A DNA stretch of 44,172 nucleotides from positions 1-44,172 of the forward strand of contig CALDFV010000151.1 in the NCBI GenBank assembly GCA_937942145.1, read 5' to 3'. How positions within the stretch are numbered: position 1 is the stretch's first letter; every line of letters starts with the position of its first letter. Below the pieces are notes generated by a model. That model saw only the letters and a list, made by a program, of their open reading frames with translations, searched no databases and was not told the origin of the DNA. Positions 33,492-42,767 of the stretch are shown one piece after another. The translations under genes were made by a program, and so were the position numbers. The DNA comes from an uncultured Opitutaceae bacterium. GTDB lineage: Bacteria > Verrucomicrobiota > Verrucomicrobiia > Opitutales > Opitutaceae.

Positions 33492-34352
33492 GTGGTTAAG
33501 GTGCTTACAGTTTTGGATGTAGTTCGAAAAAGTGCGGACTTTCTCGGACGCAAGCAGGTAGAGAACCCGCGATTAAATGCGGAGTGGCTCATCGCTCACG
33601 TGTTGGGAATGGGTCGAATGCAACTCTACCTGCAGTTTGATCGGCCTTTGCAGGAGCCGGAACTCGGGAAGATGAGGGAATACGTCGCCCGAAGAGGGAA
33701 GCGTGAACCGTTGCAGTACATTATTGGTCAAACTCCGTTTCACAATCTAACGATTAAATGCGATCACAGAGCGCTGATCCCGAGACCGGAAACAGAGCAA
33801 TTGGTTGAACAAATCATTGATCTTGGACCAGAGATCGATGAAGAAGTGCGTATACTGGATTTGGGTACAGGTTCAGGGGTGATTGCCCTTGCTTTGGCGA
33901 TGCACTTCCCGCGTTCACAAGTGGTTGCGATTGATGAAAGCATCAAAGCTATCGATCTGGCGAAGGAAAACGCCTTACATTGCGGACTTCAGAACCGAGT
34001 CGAGTTTGTCCAGTCAGACTGGTTTGAGAAACTGGGAGATTCGGACTCATTCGATTTGATTGTCGCGAACCCCCCGTATTTGACGAAAGAGGAACTGTCT
34101 GATGCGGAAAGCGAGGTAAAGGATTTCGAGCCGGTGACCGCGCTCGTTGCTGATAAGGCAGGTTTAGAGGATTTGCTAGTTATCATTGAAGGAGCCTTCA
34201 AACACCTTGAAGAAGGGGGAACGCTCTGGCTCGAAACGGGAATAGAACAGCATTCGGCTCTGCTGGATACCTGTAACCGGTATGGGTACAGCGTGAGTGA
34301 AGGAATCAACGACTGGAGCGGTCGGCCTCGGTTTGTCCGTGCGAAGCGTTAG
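33492..34352 (+). CDS. prmC: Release factor glutamine methyltransferase PrmC
   Basis: Methylates the GGQ glutamine of release factors. The SAM-binding motif LDLGTGSGVIALALA is at about 122-136 and the NPPY catalytic motif is at 193-196. An N-terminal helical domain (1 to about 85, with YIIGQTPFHNL) binds the release factor. The start is a GTG 16 bp after prfA, so the enzyme is made with its substrate. It converges with the Tsp gene; 43 bp separate the stops. Confidence 0.96.
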   Translation: MVKVLTVLDVVRKSADFLGRKQVENPRLNAEWLIAHVLGMGRMQLYLQFDRPLQEPELGKMREYVARRGKREPLQYIIGQTPFHNLTIKCDHRALIPRPETEQLVEQIIDLGPEIDEEVRILDLGTGSGVIALALAMHFPRSQVVAIDESIKAIDLAKENALHCGLQNRVEFVQSDWFEKLGDSDSFDLIVANPPYLTKEELSDAESEVKDFEPVTALVADKAGLEDLLVIIEGAFKHLEEGGTLWLETGIEQHSALLDTCNRYGYSVSEGINDWSGRPRFVRAKR

Positions 34353-34395
34353 CGGGCTATCTCCGAGAATCTGAAAACTATATGCCTGCTGAGGC

Positions 34396-36735
34396 TTAGT
34401 TAATCAGCTTTTCGAAACGCGATTTAGAAGAAGCCAGTGGAAGCGCGGGCTGTTTCCAGTCGTTGATGTTTGGAGACGCATTCACCGCATCTACCATAAT
34501 GCGAAGGGTTTCCCTAAGCTGTATATCAAAATCTGGAACAGGTTCTTCGTCCTCTTCCTCTTCGTCGCCCGCTTCATTTTCGGCAACTTCGATGTCCAAA
34601 TCTTCACTGGGAGTGCCCTCAGTCTGAGCGAGTTCGCCGTCTTCTTCTAGGGGAGCCACTTCGGTACTCGCTAAATCGGGTTCTTCTTCCTCTTCGTTCT
34701 CAGCTTCCTCTTTTAGAACGGCATCGAGTTTCACTTCAGTTGAATCGAAGTTTATTTCGGCCAATTGGCGCTGTTTCTCCTTCATTTGGTCGATGAACTC
34801 TTTGTCCTCTTCCATGATGAGTTTACGTTTTTCCAGATTGAGGGAAATCGTCTTCTGCTCCTCTCGTTCCTCATACCAGCCGATTCGCTGCTTCAAGAAT
34901 CCGAATTCCTCCAGCTGCAAGCGTCTTTGCTTACTCTGTTCTTGCAGGGTTTCAATGAACGGTTTTTTGAGAGTCATTTCCACGAAGAAGCGCGCAGGTT
35001 TTATATAGTCCCAAGCGAGGGCGTTGTCCAAGTCGGCTTCACCCACCGCAGTGATGTCAGCAACTGAAGGTAATGAAATATCTGATACGACACCTTTTCT
35101 CTGAACGGAAAACCCGTTTGGCAGGTAGTACTTTTGGATCGTTAACTTTGCCGCGCCGGCCTTGTTGCTAGAATTGTAAGCGCGGAGGACATAGTCTTCG
35201 AGCGGGAGGACCTGTTGGACGGTTCCTTTTCCATGCGTGCTGTCATTGCCTATGATCAATGCGCGGCCATAATTTTGCAGGGCTCCGGCTAGGATCTCCG
35301 ATGCGGACGCGCTGTGGCGCGAAGTTAGGACTGCCAGGGGACCATTATAAACGACTTTCGGGTTGCGGTCTGATCGGGCGAGGATCTTTCCGTAGGAATC
35401 CTTCACTTGAACAACCGGTCCTCTCGAAATGAACAGCCCGGTCATGTCGACGGCTTCGTTGAGTAATCCCCCTCCGTTTCTTCTAAGATCCAGGACGATC
35501 CCTTGTACCCCCGCGTCCTTCATTTTCAGGACGAGCTCTTCGACATCAGCCGTGACACTGGTTATAACCCGATTTCCTTGATCGTCGATTTCATCGGAGC
35601 CATAAAACCCGGGAATGTCGATGACACCCATTGACATGGTGGATCCAGAAGCGGTCGGGACGGTGAAGATCTCTCCTTCACAGCGGCTCGAGTTGATGCG
35701 GACGGTATCGCGAACAATACTCACGACCCGTCGTTCCGATTCGTCGACAGCGTCTGCCGGGATGATCGTGAGATTTACGACGGAGCCTTTTTCGCCCCGA
35801 ATTTGATCGACCACTTTACGCAAGCCCATGTCGATAATGTCAACGGGCTCTCCATCCCCTTGGGCGACGGCTACGATCCGGTCGTTGGGTTTGAGATCGG
35901 TCGTATTCTTGGCCGGTCCGCCGGGTATCAATTCACGAATCACGCAGTAGCCATCCTCTTCACTGAGCAGGGCTCCGATTCCAACAAGGGACAGTCTCAT
36001 GTGAATACTGAAATCCTCGAACGTATCCGAGGAGAAAAAGGTGGAATGGGGGTCGAAGATGTGGGTGAGGCTCGTTAGGAAGACCTCCTGCACGTCACTC
36101 GAGCCGAATTCTTTGATGCTGCGAAGCTGACGCTCGTACCGTTTGGTAATGCGTTCTTTTGCCTCCTCAGTCGTCTTGTCATTTAGAAGCTCTTGCAGCA
36201 TTTCCTGCTTAAGCCGCTTTACCCACAGATCGTTTGCCTCCTCCACGGAAGCCGGCCATGGGCTCTCGCTCCGATCGTACTCGTACTCCTCTTCGCCGTC
36301 GAATGTCCATTCCTGTTCGAGCTTTTCTAGGATCCACTGAATTCGCTCGAGAGAGATCTCCCGGTACTTGCTGTAGATGTTGAAAGCGGCATCCAGGTTT
36401 CCTTTGTGTCGCATTTGCATGCTGAGACGTGAGGCGTAGGTGTCGATGAATTGGTCTTGGTCAGACTGGAGGAAATAGAGGCGGTTGTAGTCCAGCTTAC
36501 TCATGAACTCGCGAATCAATTCGATAAAGGCCTCGTCTGAGATCTCCTCGTTGTTGAAGTGCAAGGTTTCCAGCATTTCGATTACCCGCATCGTTTCCTG
36601 TGACATGAGATCCGTTGGCGCCAGGACTGGCAGCTCGGCGGGATCGATCAAGGGCTCCTTGTCGGTAAGCGCGTGGCCGATCGGTATTGCGGATAAGAGG
36701 GTGAGGGTGGTTAGGAAAACGTTTCGTTTAAGCAT
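34396..36735 (-). CDS. prc: Tail-specific protease Tsp/Prc (peptidase S41A)
   Basis: Periplasmic C-terminal processing protease, 779 residues with an N-terminal signal peptide (1 to about 22). An N-terminal helical domain, a PDZ domain (about 245-325) and the S41 catalytic domain follow. The Ser477 nucleophile lies in SASASE and the general-base Lys503 lies in HGKGTVQ; their spacing is 26 residues rather than 25 as in E. coli Prc. The DUF3340-like C-terminal part (about 570-670) is followed by an unusual acidic Glu/Asp stretch (about 676-735) before a short folded tail. The rhomboid protease gene lies upstream on the same strand. Confidence 0.92.
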   Translation of the reverse strand: MLKRNVFLTTLTLLSAIPIGHALTDKEPLIDPAELPVLAPTDLMSQETMRVIEMLETLHFNNEEISDEAFIELIREFMSKLDYNRLYFLQSDQDQFIDTYASRLSMQMRHKGNLDAAFNIYSKYREISLERIQWILEKLEQEWTFDGEEEYEYDRSESPWPASVEEANDLWVKRLKQEMLQELLNDKTTEEAKERITKRYERQLRSIKEFGSSDVQEVFLTSLTHIFDPHSTFFSSDTFEDFSIHMRLSLVGIGALLSEEDGYCVIRELIPGGPAKNTTDLKPNDRIVAVAQGDGEPVDIIDMGLRKVVDQIRGEKGSVVNLTIIPADAVDESERRVVSIVRDTVRINSSRCEGEIFTVPTASGSTMSMGVIDIPGFYGSDEIDDQGNRVITSVTADVEELVLKMKDAGVQGIVLDLRRNGGGLLNEAVDMTGLFISRGPVVQVKDSYGKILARSDRNPKVVYNGPLAVLTSRHSASASEILAGALQNYGRALIIGNDSTHGKGTVQQVLPLEDYVLRAYNSSNKAGAAKLTIQKYYLPNGFSVQRKGVVSDISLPSVADITAVGEADLDNALAWDYIKPARFFVEMTLKKPFIETLQEQSKQRRLQLEEFGFLKQRIGWYEEREEQKTISLNLEKRKLIMEEDKEFIDQMKEKQRQLAEINFDSTEVKLDAVLKEEAENEEEEEPDLASTEVAPLEEDGELAQTEGTPSEDLDIEVAENEAGDEEEEDEEPVPDFDIQLRETLRIMVDAVNASPNINDWKQPALPLASSKSRFEKLIN

Positions 36736-36801
36736 CTCGCGTTTATGGCTGGTTCTTTAATTGTCTATGACGCGTCTGGAAAATATTTGGTCTCGTACCG
36801 T

Positions 36802-37653
36802 TTATCTTTTCTTTAAGAGATCTCCTGCGTCATCGAGTATTTTCTTTTCGCTATCAGTCAGCGCTCCGAAGCCCTGGCTGTTGATCTTGTCCAAAATGCG
36901 GTCGACTTCTTTTTTGAGATCGCGAGGAGGACTGATGTTAACTTTGTAGGGAAAAATTTTGGTGGTAGCCTTCTTAGGTTTGGGTTTAAACCAGTCTGGC
37001 ATCTTGAAAGCTTCCGCTTTTCCGGGCCCCGGGTTTCGCAGGTAGATGAACTTGTAAAAAAGGTAACCACCGATCATCCCTCCAAGGTGGGCTGAATGGG
37101 CCGTGCCGTGTCCATTTAGGAGTTCGAAGAAGATTAGCCCAAACGCAGCGATACCCAATGAAATGTAGAGCAGGACCTTCGCTTTCATGCGGATGACCAT
37201 CATGAAGTAAATATCGCTTTCCGCGTACATCAGCCCGAAACAGGTGATTAGGCCGAAGACCGCTCCGGACGCGCCATAGACGGCATGCGATGGCGTGGCG
37301 AAACTGACGATATACCAGAGAATCCCTCCCACGAAGGTAGAAATAAGGTATAGACTGACGAATCGCTTTTCGCCGAGTTCTGGAAGAAGCGCCCTCCCGA
37401 GGAAGAAAACACCGATCATGTTTCCTACTAGGTGGAAAACGCTTTGGGTGCTATGGAGGAAAGAGTAGGTTATGAAACTCCAGATGTGCGGCCCTCCTAG
37501 CTCGCTTGTCGTCAGCGCGAAAAGACGGAAAAACCGTTCCCCACCGGTTAGCTGCACCGCATACATGACCACATTGAAAATGATGATACCAAGTACCAAG
37601 TTCCGGGACCGGGTACCACCGTTTTGCTGCATGTAGGGTCGATCGTAAAGCAT
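36802..37653 (-). CDS. Rhomboid family intramembrane serine protease
   Basis: Six hydrophobic segments in the first ~205 of 283 residues. The catalytic serine is S129 in GASG and the catalytic histidine is H189 in HSAHLGG, both in transmembrane helices. The loop helix HLVGNMIGVFFLG carries His74 and Asn78, part of the oxyanion environment. The basic/charged C-terminal tail (about 205-283) contains a rhomboid-associated RILDKINSQGFGALTDSEKK segment. It lies 66 bp upstream of prc on the same strand, so the two proteases may be co-expressed. Confidence 0.9.
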   Translation of the reverse strand: MLYDRPYMQQNGGTRSRNLVLGIIIFNVVMYAVQLTGGERFFRLFALTTSELGGPHIWSFITYSFLHSTQSVFHLVGNMIGVFFLGRALLPELGEKRFVSLYLISTFVGGILWYIVSFATPSHAVYGASGAVFGLITCFGLMYAESDIYFMMVIRMKAKVLLYISLGIAAFGLIFFELLNGHGTAHSAHLGGMIGGYLFYKFIYLRNPGPGKAEAFKMPDWFKPKPKKATTKIFPYKVNISPPRDLKKEVDRILDKINSQGFGALTDSEKKILDDAGDLLKKR

Positions 37654-37875
37654 GCGTTAATTTAGGATCATCATTTTTTGGGGAATTACAAGGAAGCTAT
37701 CGCGTAAATTATCGCTAGTTATTACGTTTCTATTAGGGGTTTTGCTGCGATTGGGCCCTTTTACCTACGTTGTTCGCCCTTTTGACGATGAAATCGTTGA
37801 TTTTCGGGAGTTTGCATAAATTGCATTCATGATCCACTCGAGACCCCTTTTGGGTTCAAATGGTTCAACGAAATC

Positions 37876-37894
37876 GATCGGAATTTTGCCGATC
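37876..37894 (-). terminator. Weak hairpin after ychF
   Basis: GATCGG and CCGATC form a perfect 6-bp stem around a 7-nt loop, 13 bp past the ychF stop codon on the minus strand. It lacks a real T tract, so it is at best a weak terminator. The rest of the 254-bp interval 37654-37907 shows no supported gene. Confidence 0.35.
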
Positions 37895-37907
37895 CAGCAG
37901 CGAGGCG

Positions 37908-39011
37908 CTAGTTATTGAACCGGAACAAGGCGACATCACCGTCTTTGAACGGGTATTCCTTGCCTTCGAGACGGTATCTACCGGCATCCCGAGCTGCGGC
38001 GACACTTCCCAGTTCTGACAGGTCATCGTAGGACACGACTTCCGCTTTAATAAATCCCTTTTCGAAATCCGTGTGTATGACTCCGGCGGCTTGAGGAGCC
38101 TTCATGCCGTGAGTGAAAGTCCACGCTCGGACCTCTTTCTCGCCCGCGGTGAAGTAGGTTTCGAGACCCAGCAATGCGTAGGTGGCTTTGATGAGTAAGG
38201 AAATGCCCGAGTCTTCTACCCCAAGATCTGCCAGAAATTCCGCGGCTTCCTCCGAACTGAGGTCGATTAGCTCAGACTCGATTTGGGCGCTGATGACCAC
38301 GCATTCAGCGTCTTGGCTTTCCTTCGCATAGGCTTTTACCTTGGAGACAAGCTCGTTGGTCTCAGAGTCTGCCAAGTCGTCTTCCATTACATTCGCGGCG
38401 TAAATCACGGATTTTGAGGACAACAAATGAAGTCCCTTCATCACCAAGCCTTCATCTTCAGAGACCTCGAGGGTATTGGCGGGCTTGCCTTCATTCAAAT
38501 GGGGAAGGAGCTTGTCGATCATCGTGCATACGGCTTGGGCTTCCTTGTCGTTGCCCCGGGCCTTCTTCATCGCTTTTTCTCGCTGCCGCTCCACCGATTC
38601 CAAGTCTGCGAGTACAAGCTCTGTATTTATAATTTCGATATCCCGAATGGGATCCACTGATCCCATGCTATGAATGATGTCGTCGTTCTCAAAGCAACGG
38701 ACGACTTGCACAATTGCGTCAACTTCTCGGATATTCGCGAGAAACTTGTTTCCGAGTCCTTCTCCTTTGCTCGCCCCCTCAACGAGTCCTGCGATGTCGA
38801 CAAACTCAATCGCGGCGGGAATGACCACCTCGGTTTTCGCGATCTGCTTGAGAACGGCGAGACGCTTGTCTGGTACGTTCACAACGCCGATATTGGGATC
38901 GATGGTGCAGAAAGGGTAGTTGGCCGACTCTGCTTTGCGGGTTCGAGTCAACGCATTGAAAAGCGTAGACTTGCCAACATTGGGGAGACCGACGATACCT
39001 GCTTTGAGCAT
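37908..39011 (-). CDS. ychF: Redox-regulated ATPase YchF (Obg-related)
   Basis: Universal ribosome-associated P-loop ATPase, 367 residues. The P-loop GLPNVGKST is at 8-16 and [17 protein letters not shown] follows. The base-specificity motif reads NVMED (N-x-x-E), consistent with ATP rather than GTP preference, and there is a C-terminal TGS domain ([13 protein letters not shown], about 300-365). A coiled coil lies in the middle. The ATG at 39011 was chosen; a longer frame to 39122 would run into the divergent rpsP promoter. Confidence 0.97.
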   Translation of the reverse strand: MLKAGIVGLPNVGKSTLFNALTRTRKAESANYPFCTIDPNIGVVNVPDKRLAVLKQIAKTEVVIPAAIEFVDIAGLVEGASKGEGLGNKFLANIREVDAIVQVVRCFENDDIIHSMGSVDPIRDIEIINTELVLADLESVERQREKAMKKARGNDKEAQAVCTMIDKLLPHLNEGKPANTLEVSEDEGLVMKGLHLLSSKSVIYAANVMEDDLADSETNELVSKVKAYAKESQDAECVVISAQIESELIDLSSEEAAEFLADLGVEDSGISLLIKATYALLGLETYFTAGEKEVRAWTFTHGMKAPQAAGVIHTDFEKGFIKAEVVSYDDLSELGSVAAARDAGRYRLEGKEYPFKDGDVALFRFNN

Positions 39012-39042
39012 AGGCGAGGAACAACATTCAATCGGATGTTGC

Positions 39043-39048
39043 TTGACA
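39043..39048 (+). promoter_or_regulatory. Candidate -35 box of rpsP
   Basis: A perfect TTGACA lies 58 bp before the rpsP ATG in the 94-bp divergent gap. No convincing -10 box is seen at 17 bp (ATCTTC) or 16 bp (AATCTT), so this is a weak call. Confidence 0.28.
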
Positions 39049-39105
39049 AGACCCAATTTTGGTAAATCTTCCTCGTCTTTTCCGAATTTTCCAGGATACC
39101 GAAAC

Positions 39106-39381
39106 ATGGCCTTAAAGATCAAACTTCAGAGGGGTGGAGCTACCCACAATCCCATTTACCGCATAGTGGTCGCAGAGGCTCGCGGACGCCGCGATGGACG
39201 CTTCGTCGAGAAGCTCGGCACCTATATCCCGAGAGCACAGGGCCAGCAGATTGAACTCACTTTGGATGTGGAGCGTGCTGACTATTGGACTTCCGTTGGG
39301 GCGAAGGCAACGGAAACGGTTGGAGGCCTCATTAAGAGAGCCCGCAAAGAAGTGCCAGCTGCTGTCGAAGCAGAAGCTTAA
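39106..39381 (+). CDS. rpsP: Small ribosomal subunit protein bS16
   Basis: 91-residue ribosomal protein with the typical KIKLQRGGATHNPIYRIVVAEAR start and a GLIKRARKE end. CAGGA lies 9 bp before the ATG. It begins the rpsP-trmD-rplS group, here without rimM between rpsP and trmD. An intrinsic terminator follows 29 bp later. Confidence 0.97.
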   Translation: MALKIKLQRGGATHNPIYRIVVAEARGRRDGRFVEKLGTYIPRAQGQQIELTLDVERADYWTSVGAKATETVGGLIKRARKEVPAAVEAEA

Positions 39382-39409
39382 ATCAAGAGCGCTTGTCCTT
39401 TAAATTTCT

Positions 39410-39435
39410 AACCCGGTTTTCGAGCCGGGTTTTTT
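39410..39435 (+). terminator. Intrinsic terminator after rpsP
   Basis: AACCCGG (39410-39416) and CCGGGTT (39425-39431) form a 7-bp stem with an 8-nt loop, followed by TTTTTT. It lies 29 bp after rpsP and 62 bp before the trmD ATG, so trmD is reached by read-through or from its own promoter. Confidence 0.85.
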
Positions 39436-39497
39436 AGTTTCCAGAGCCTTGCCTTGAATCGATTAGCGGATTGCCCCTTTGTCTTAGTTGGACGCCC

Positions 39498-40169
39498 ATG
39501 AAAATTGATGTACTCACGCTCTTCCCGCAAATGCTGGACGGATTTCTATCTGAGAGCATGATGGGACGCGCCCAGGCGAGTGGGTTGGTGGAGGTCAATG
39601 CCCACAACCTTCGGGACTGGGCCAAGGGGAAGCACAAACAGGTCGATGATCGCCCGTTTGGCGGCGGAGCGGGCATGGTCCTGATGCCGGAACCGATCTT
39701 CGATGCCTTCGAGACACTGCAGGCTCCGCAAAGCCACCGCATATACCTTGCCCCGGACGGTGAACCTTTGACGCCTGCGATTGCCCAGTCGCTCTCCCAG
39801 AAATCGCACTTGATTTTACTGAGCGGCCATTACGAGGGAATTGATGAGCGAGCCCGTGAAAACCTGATCGATCAGGAGATCAGTATCGGCGACTATGTAC
39901 TGACCAATGGCACCTTGGCAGCGGCGGTTTTGATCGACTGTTTGTGCCGATTTTTGCCCGGTTTTTTAGGCGAAGAAAAATCATTGACTAGCGAAAGCTT
40001 CCAAGGCAGTTTGCTCGACTTTCCTCAATTCACGCGTCCCGCGGTGTTTCGAGATATGCCAATTCCGGAGGTTCTTTTGTCCGGAAACCATGCAGAAATC
40101 GAGATGTGGCGTCAAAGGGAACGGGAGGAAAGAACGCGCCAGCGAAGACCGGATTTACTAGAGGATTAA
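39498..40169 (+). CDS. trmD: tRNA (guanine(37)-N1)-methyltransferase
   Basis: SPOUT-class enzyme that methylates G37 next to the anticodon and so prevents +1 frameshifting. It begins KIDVLTLFPQML and has the DDRPFGGGAGMVL substrate loop. The knot region includes LLSGHYEGIDERARE, SIGDYVLTNGTLAAAVLID (canonical SGGEL is NGTL here). The 223-residue length is normal. The stop codon overlaps the region of the rplS ribosome site, and rplS starts 4 bp later. Confidence 0.96.
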   Translation: MKIDVLTLFPQMLDGFLSESMMGRAQASGLVEVNAHNLRDWAKGKHKQVDDRPFGGGAGMVLMPEPIFDAFETLQAPQSHRIYLAPDGEPLTPAIAQSLSQKSHLILLSGHYEGIDERARENLIDQEISIGDYVLTNGTLAAAVLIDCLCRFLPGFLGEEKSLTSESFQGSLLDFPQFTRPAVFRDMPIPEVLLSGNHAEIEMWRQREREERTRQRRPDLLED

Positions 40170-40173
40170 TATA

Positions 40174-40536
40174 ATGAACCAGATTGTTAAAGATTTGAAC
40201 CAAGACCAGCTCAAGACTGACATTCCCCCTTTCAAGGTAGGTGATGGTGTTAAAGTGCACACGTTGGTGAGAGAGGGTGACAAGCGTCGCGTCCAGATAT
40301 TCTCTGGCATCGTAATCGCACGAAAGGGTTCGGGCATTCAGGAGGCATTCACGGTTCGTCGCATTTCCTACGGTGAAGGCGTTGAAAAGGTGTTCCCGGT
40401 CCACAGCCCCAACGTTTCCAAGATCGAGATCGAGAAGGAATCCAAGACAATGCGTGCCCGCATGTACTACCTTAGGGGACTCGTTGGCAAGAAGGCCATG
40501 CAGGTGAAGGAAAAACGCCTGGCCCGCGGCCACTGA
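40174..40536 (+). CDS. rplS: Large ribosomal subunit protein bL19
   Basis: 120-residue protein of the 50S subunit interface. Typical features are FKVGDGVKVHTLVREGDKRRVQIFSGIVI and IRRISYGEGVEKVFPVHSP-like text. GAGGA lies 8 bp before the ATG and overlaps the trmD end, so the two genes are coupled. A strong terminator follows. Confidence 0.98.
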   Translation: MNQIVKDLNQDQLKTDIPPFKVGDGVKVHTLVREGDKRRVQIFSGIVIARKGSGIQEAFTVRRISYGEGVEKVFPVHSPNVSKIEIEKESKTMRARMYYLRGLVGKKAMQVKEKRLARGH

Positions 40537-40563
40537 TATCTGCCCGAATGTTTGATTTTAATC

Positions 40564-40590
40564 AGGCTGCCCGTTTGGGCAGCCTTTTTT
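40564..40590 (+). terminator. Intrinsic terminator after rplS
   Basis: AGGCTGCCC and GGGCAGCCT pair perfectly around a GTTT loop, followed by TTTTT. It ends the rpsP-trmD-rplS transcript 27 bp after rplS. Confidence 0.95.
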
Positions 40591-40717
40591 GTGCTCGGGA
40601 TCGTCGCTGTCTCAATTCCCTGTGACAGGATTAAGCGGCCATTTTACCCTTGAGCCCTTGGACAGGCAAGATAGACGTGGGGCCTTCGAAACCTTGTTTG
40701 AATTTTCGCAATCTGAA

Positions 40718-42694
40718 ATGAATAAAGACATCCTTCAAATAGCTGCCAATCAAGCCCGCGGGCTCGCCATCGATGCGGTTCACGCCTGCCACTCAGGACA
40801 CGTGGGCTTGCCACTCGGATCAGCCGAGATTGGCGCTGTCCTGTATGGGCACGCGCTGAGTGTTAATCCGGACGAGCCGCGTTGGCTAAACCGCGACCGT
40901 TTCATCCTCTCGGGCGGTCATGGAAGCATGTTCCTCTACAGTTGGCTGCATTTGGCGGGATTTGATCTGGATTTGGAGGAACTCAAGAATTTCCGCCAAC
41001 TGCACAGCAAGACTCCAGGGCATCCGGAATTCAAGGAAACTGCAGGGGTTGAAAGCACAACGGGTCCTTTGGGACAGGGAATTGGCAACGCGGTTGGGTT
41101 TGCCGTCTCCCAGAAAATGGCGGCAGCAAAATTCAACACGGACACCCATACCATATTGGACAACCACATCGTGGCCTTGGCGGGCGATGGTTGCATTCAG
41201 GAGGGGGTTGCCCAGGAAGCGTCTGCGCTCGCGGGGCATCTGCACCTCGATAATTTGATTGTTTTCTATGACAGTAATGACGTCACGCTCGATGCGATGG
41301 CGGATAAGTCTCAGAGTGAAGACACCGCTATGCGATATGAAGCGTTGGGATGGGGTGTTGTCACAATCGATGGACATGATCTCGATGCCGTGGCAGCGGC
41401 GTTTAGCGATGCCAAGGCAGCGAAGGGTAAGCCTCAGTTGATTATTGCCAAGACCGAGATTGCTCGAGGGATTCCGGAAGTTGCCGGGACGAGCGCCGGT
41501 CATGGGGAGAGCGGCGCGATCAAGCATTCTGAAAACGCCCACCAGATTTTAGGGCTCCCAGAAGAGCGCTTCCACGTTTCCGAGGATGTTCGAGCTTATT
41601 TCGCTGAACTGAAGCAAGCGCGTATTGAAGCTTACAATACTTGGAAAACGACCTATGATGAGTGGGTCGCGGCCAATGGCGAGCTAGCAGCTGCGTTGGA
41701 GGCGGGAGCGTCGGCTCCGGTGGACGTTGACGATCTTTTGTCGAAAATTCCGGTAGCGGGAGCAGACGCGAAACTGGCAACGCGAGCGGCAGGGTCGAAT
41801 GTCCTGCAGCCTATCGCGCAGGCCCGTCCCGAATTGATTAGCGGTTCTGCGGACCTCCACGGATCTACGAAGAACTATATTAAAGACGGAGGCGATTTTC
41901 TGCCTGGAAACGACTCGGGACGAAACTTGCTCTTTGGGATTCGCGAGCACGCCATGGGCGCCTTGCTCAACGGGGTGGCTTACGATGGGATTTGGAGAGC
42001 TTCGGGAGCTACCTTTATGGTGTTTGCGGATTATTTGCGACCTTCGATCCGATTGGCTTCCTTGGCGGGTCTTCCTGTGACCTACATTTTCACCCACGAT
42101 TCGGTTGGAGTGGGTGAGGACGGTCCGACACATCAACCGGTGGAAACGGTTTCCGGTCTAAGAGTCATACCCAATCTGGACGTGATTCGCCCTTGTGATA
42201 CGGAAGAGACTGCGGGAGCGTTTGTGGCGGCCATGGAGCGTCAAGACGGTCCAACCGTGCTTTCGCTCACGCGGCAAGGTGTGCCCAATATTAATACGGC
42301 GACTTCTGAAGAACGCCGCCACGGAGTTCTCAAGGGAGGGTACGTGATAAAAAAAGAGACCGGACCTTTGGAAGTCATCTTAATCGGAACCGGTTCGGAA
42401 GTGCAGCATGCCATTGCCGCAGCGGATGAAATAGGTCCCGGTGCCCGTGTCGTGTCGATGCCTTCCATGCTGAGATTTGATGGCCAAAGCGATGAATACA
42501 AAGAGAGTGTTTTACCTTCGTCCTGTACGAAACGGATCGCGATTGAAGCAGGTGTCACGGGGCTTTGGTACAAGTATGTCGGCTTGGAAGGAAAAGTCCT
42601 AGGAATCGACCGATTTGGTATCAGCGCTCCTGGAAATACGGTCATGGCCGAATTGGGAATGACGGGATCGAATGTGGTTTCGGCAGCGGGGTAA
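40718..42694 (+). CDS. tkt: Transketolase
   Basis: Thiamine-diphosphate enzyme of the pentose phosphate pathway, moving two-carbon ketol units between sugar phosphates. Seen in 658 residues: the N-terminal [13 protein letters not shown] block, [14 protein letters not shown], the [13 protein letters not shown] cofactor motif, [10 protein letters not shown], the catalytic-glutamate [13 protein letters not shown] block, and [18 protein letters not shown]. The frame continues upstream to 40589, but ATG at 40718 matches the family length and start ([20 protein letters not shown]). No Shine-Dalgarno precedes it. A terminator lies 33 bp after the stop. Confidence 0.97.
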   Translation: MNKDILQIAANQARGLAIDAVHACHSGHVGLPLGSAEIGAVLYGHALSVNPDEPRWLNRDRFILSGGHGSMFLYSWLHLAGFDLDLEELKNFRQLHSKTPGHPEFKETAGVESTTGPLGQGIGNAVGFAVSQKMAAAKFNTDTHTILDNHIVALAGDGCIQEGVAQEASALAGHLHLDNLIVFYDSNDVTLDAMADKSQSEDTAMRYEALGWGVVTIDGHDLDAVAAAFSDAKAAKGKPQLIIAKTEIARGIPEVAGTSAGHGESGAIKHSENAHQILGLPEERFHVSEDVRAYFAELKQARIEAYNTWKTTYDEWVAANGELAAALEAGASAPVDVDDLLSKIPVAGADAKLATRAAGSNVLQPIAQARPELISGSADLHGSTKNYIKDGGDFLPGNDSGRNLLFGIREHAMGALLNGVAYDGIWRASGATFMVFADYLRPSIRLASLAGLPVTYIFTHDSVGVGEDGPTHQPVETVSGLRVIPNLDVIRPCDTEETAGAFVAAMERQDGPTVLSLTRQGVPNINTATSEERRHGVLKGGYVIKKETGPLEVILIGTGSEVQHAIAAADEIGPGARVVSMPSMLRFDGQSDEYKESVLPSSCTKRIAIEAGVTGLWYKYVGLEGKVLGIDRFGISAPGNTVMAELGMTGSNVVSAAG

Positions 42695-42727
42695 TGAAGA
42701 CAAAAGTCTCATTGATTTAATTATTTG

Positions 42728-42760
42728 GCCTCAGTCGCGTTCTGCGGTTGAGGCTTTTTT
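42728..42760 (+). terminator. Intrinsic terminator after tkt
   Basis: GCCTCA (42728-42733) and TGAGGC (42749-42754) form a stem, with inner CGC/GCG pairing, followed by six T residues. It ends just 7 bp before the start codon of the acetyltransferase gene. Confidence 0.88.
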
Positions 42761-42767
42761 CCAGCCC

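Noticed and set aside
42672-42767. Longer start for the GNAT gene overlapping tkt
   Set aside because: It would place the terminator stem inside coding sequence and add residues that do not fit the family.
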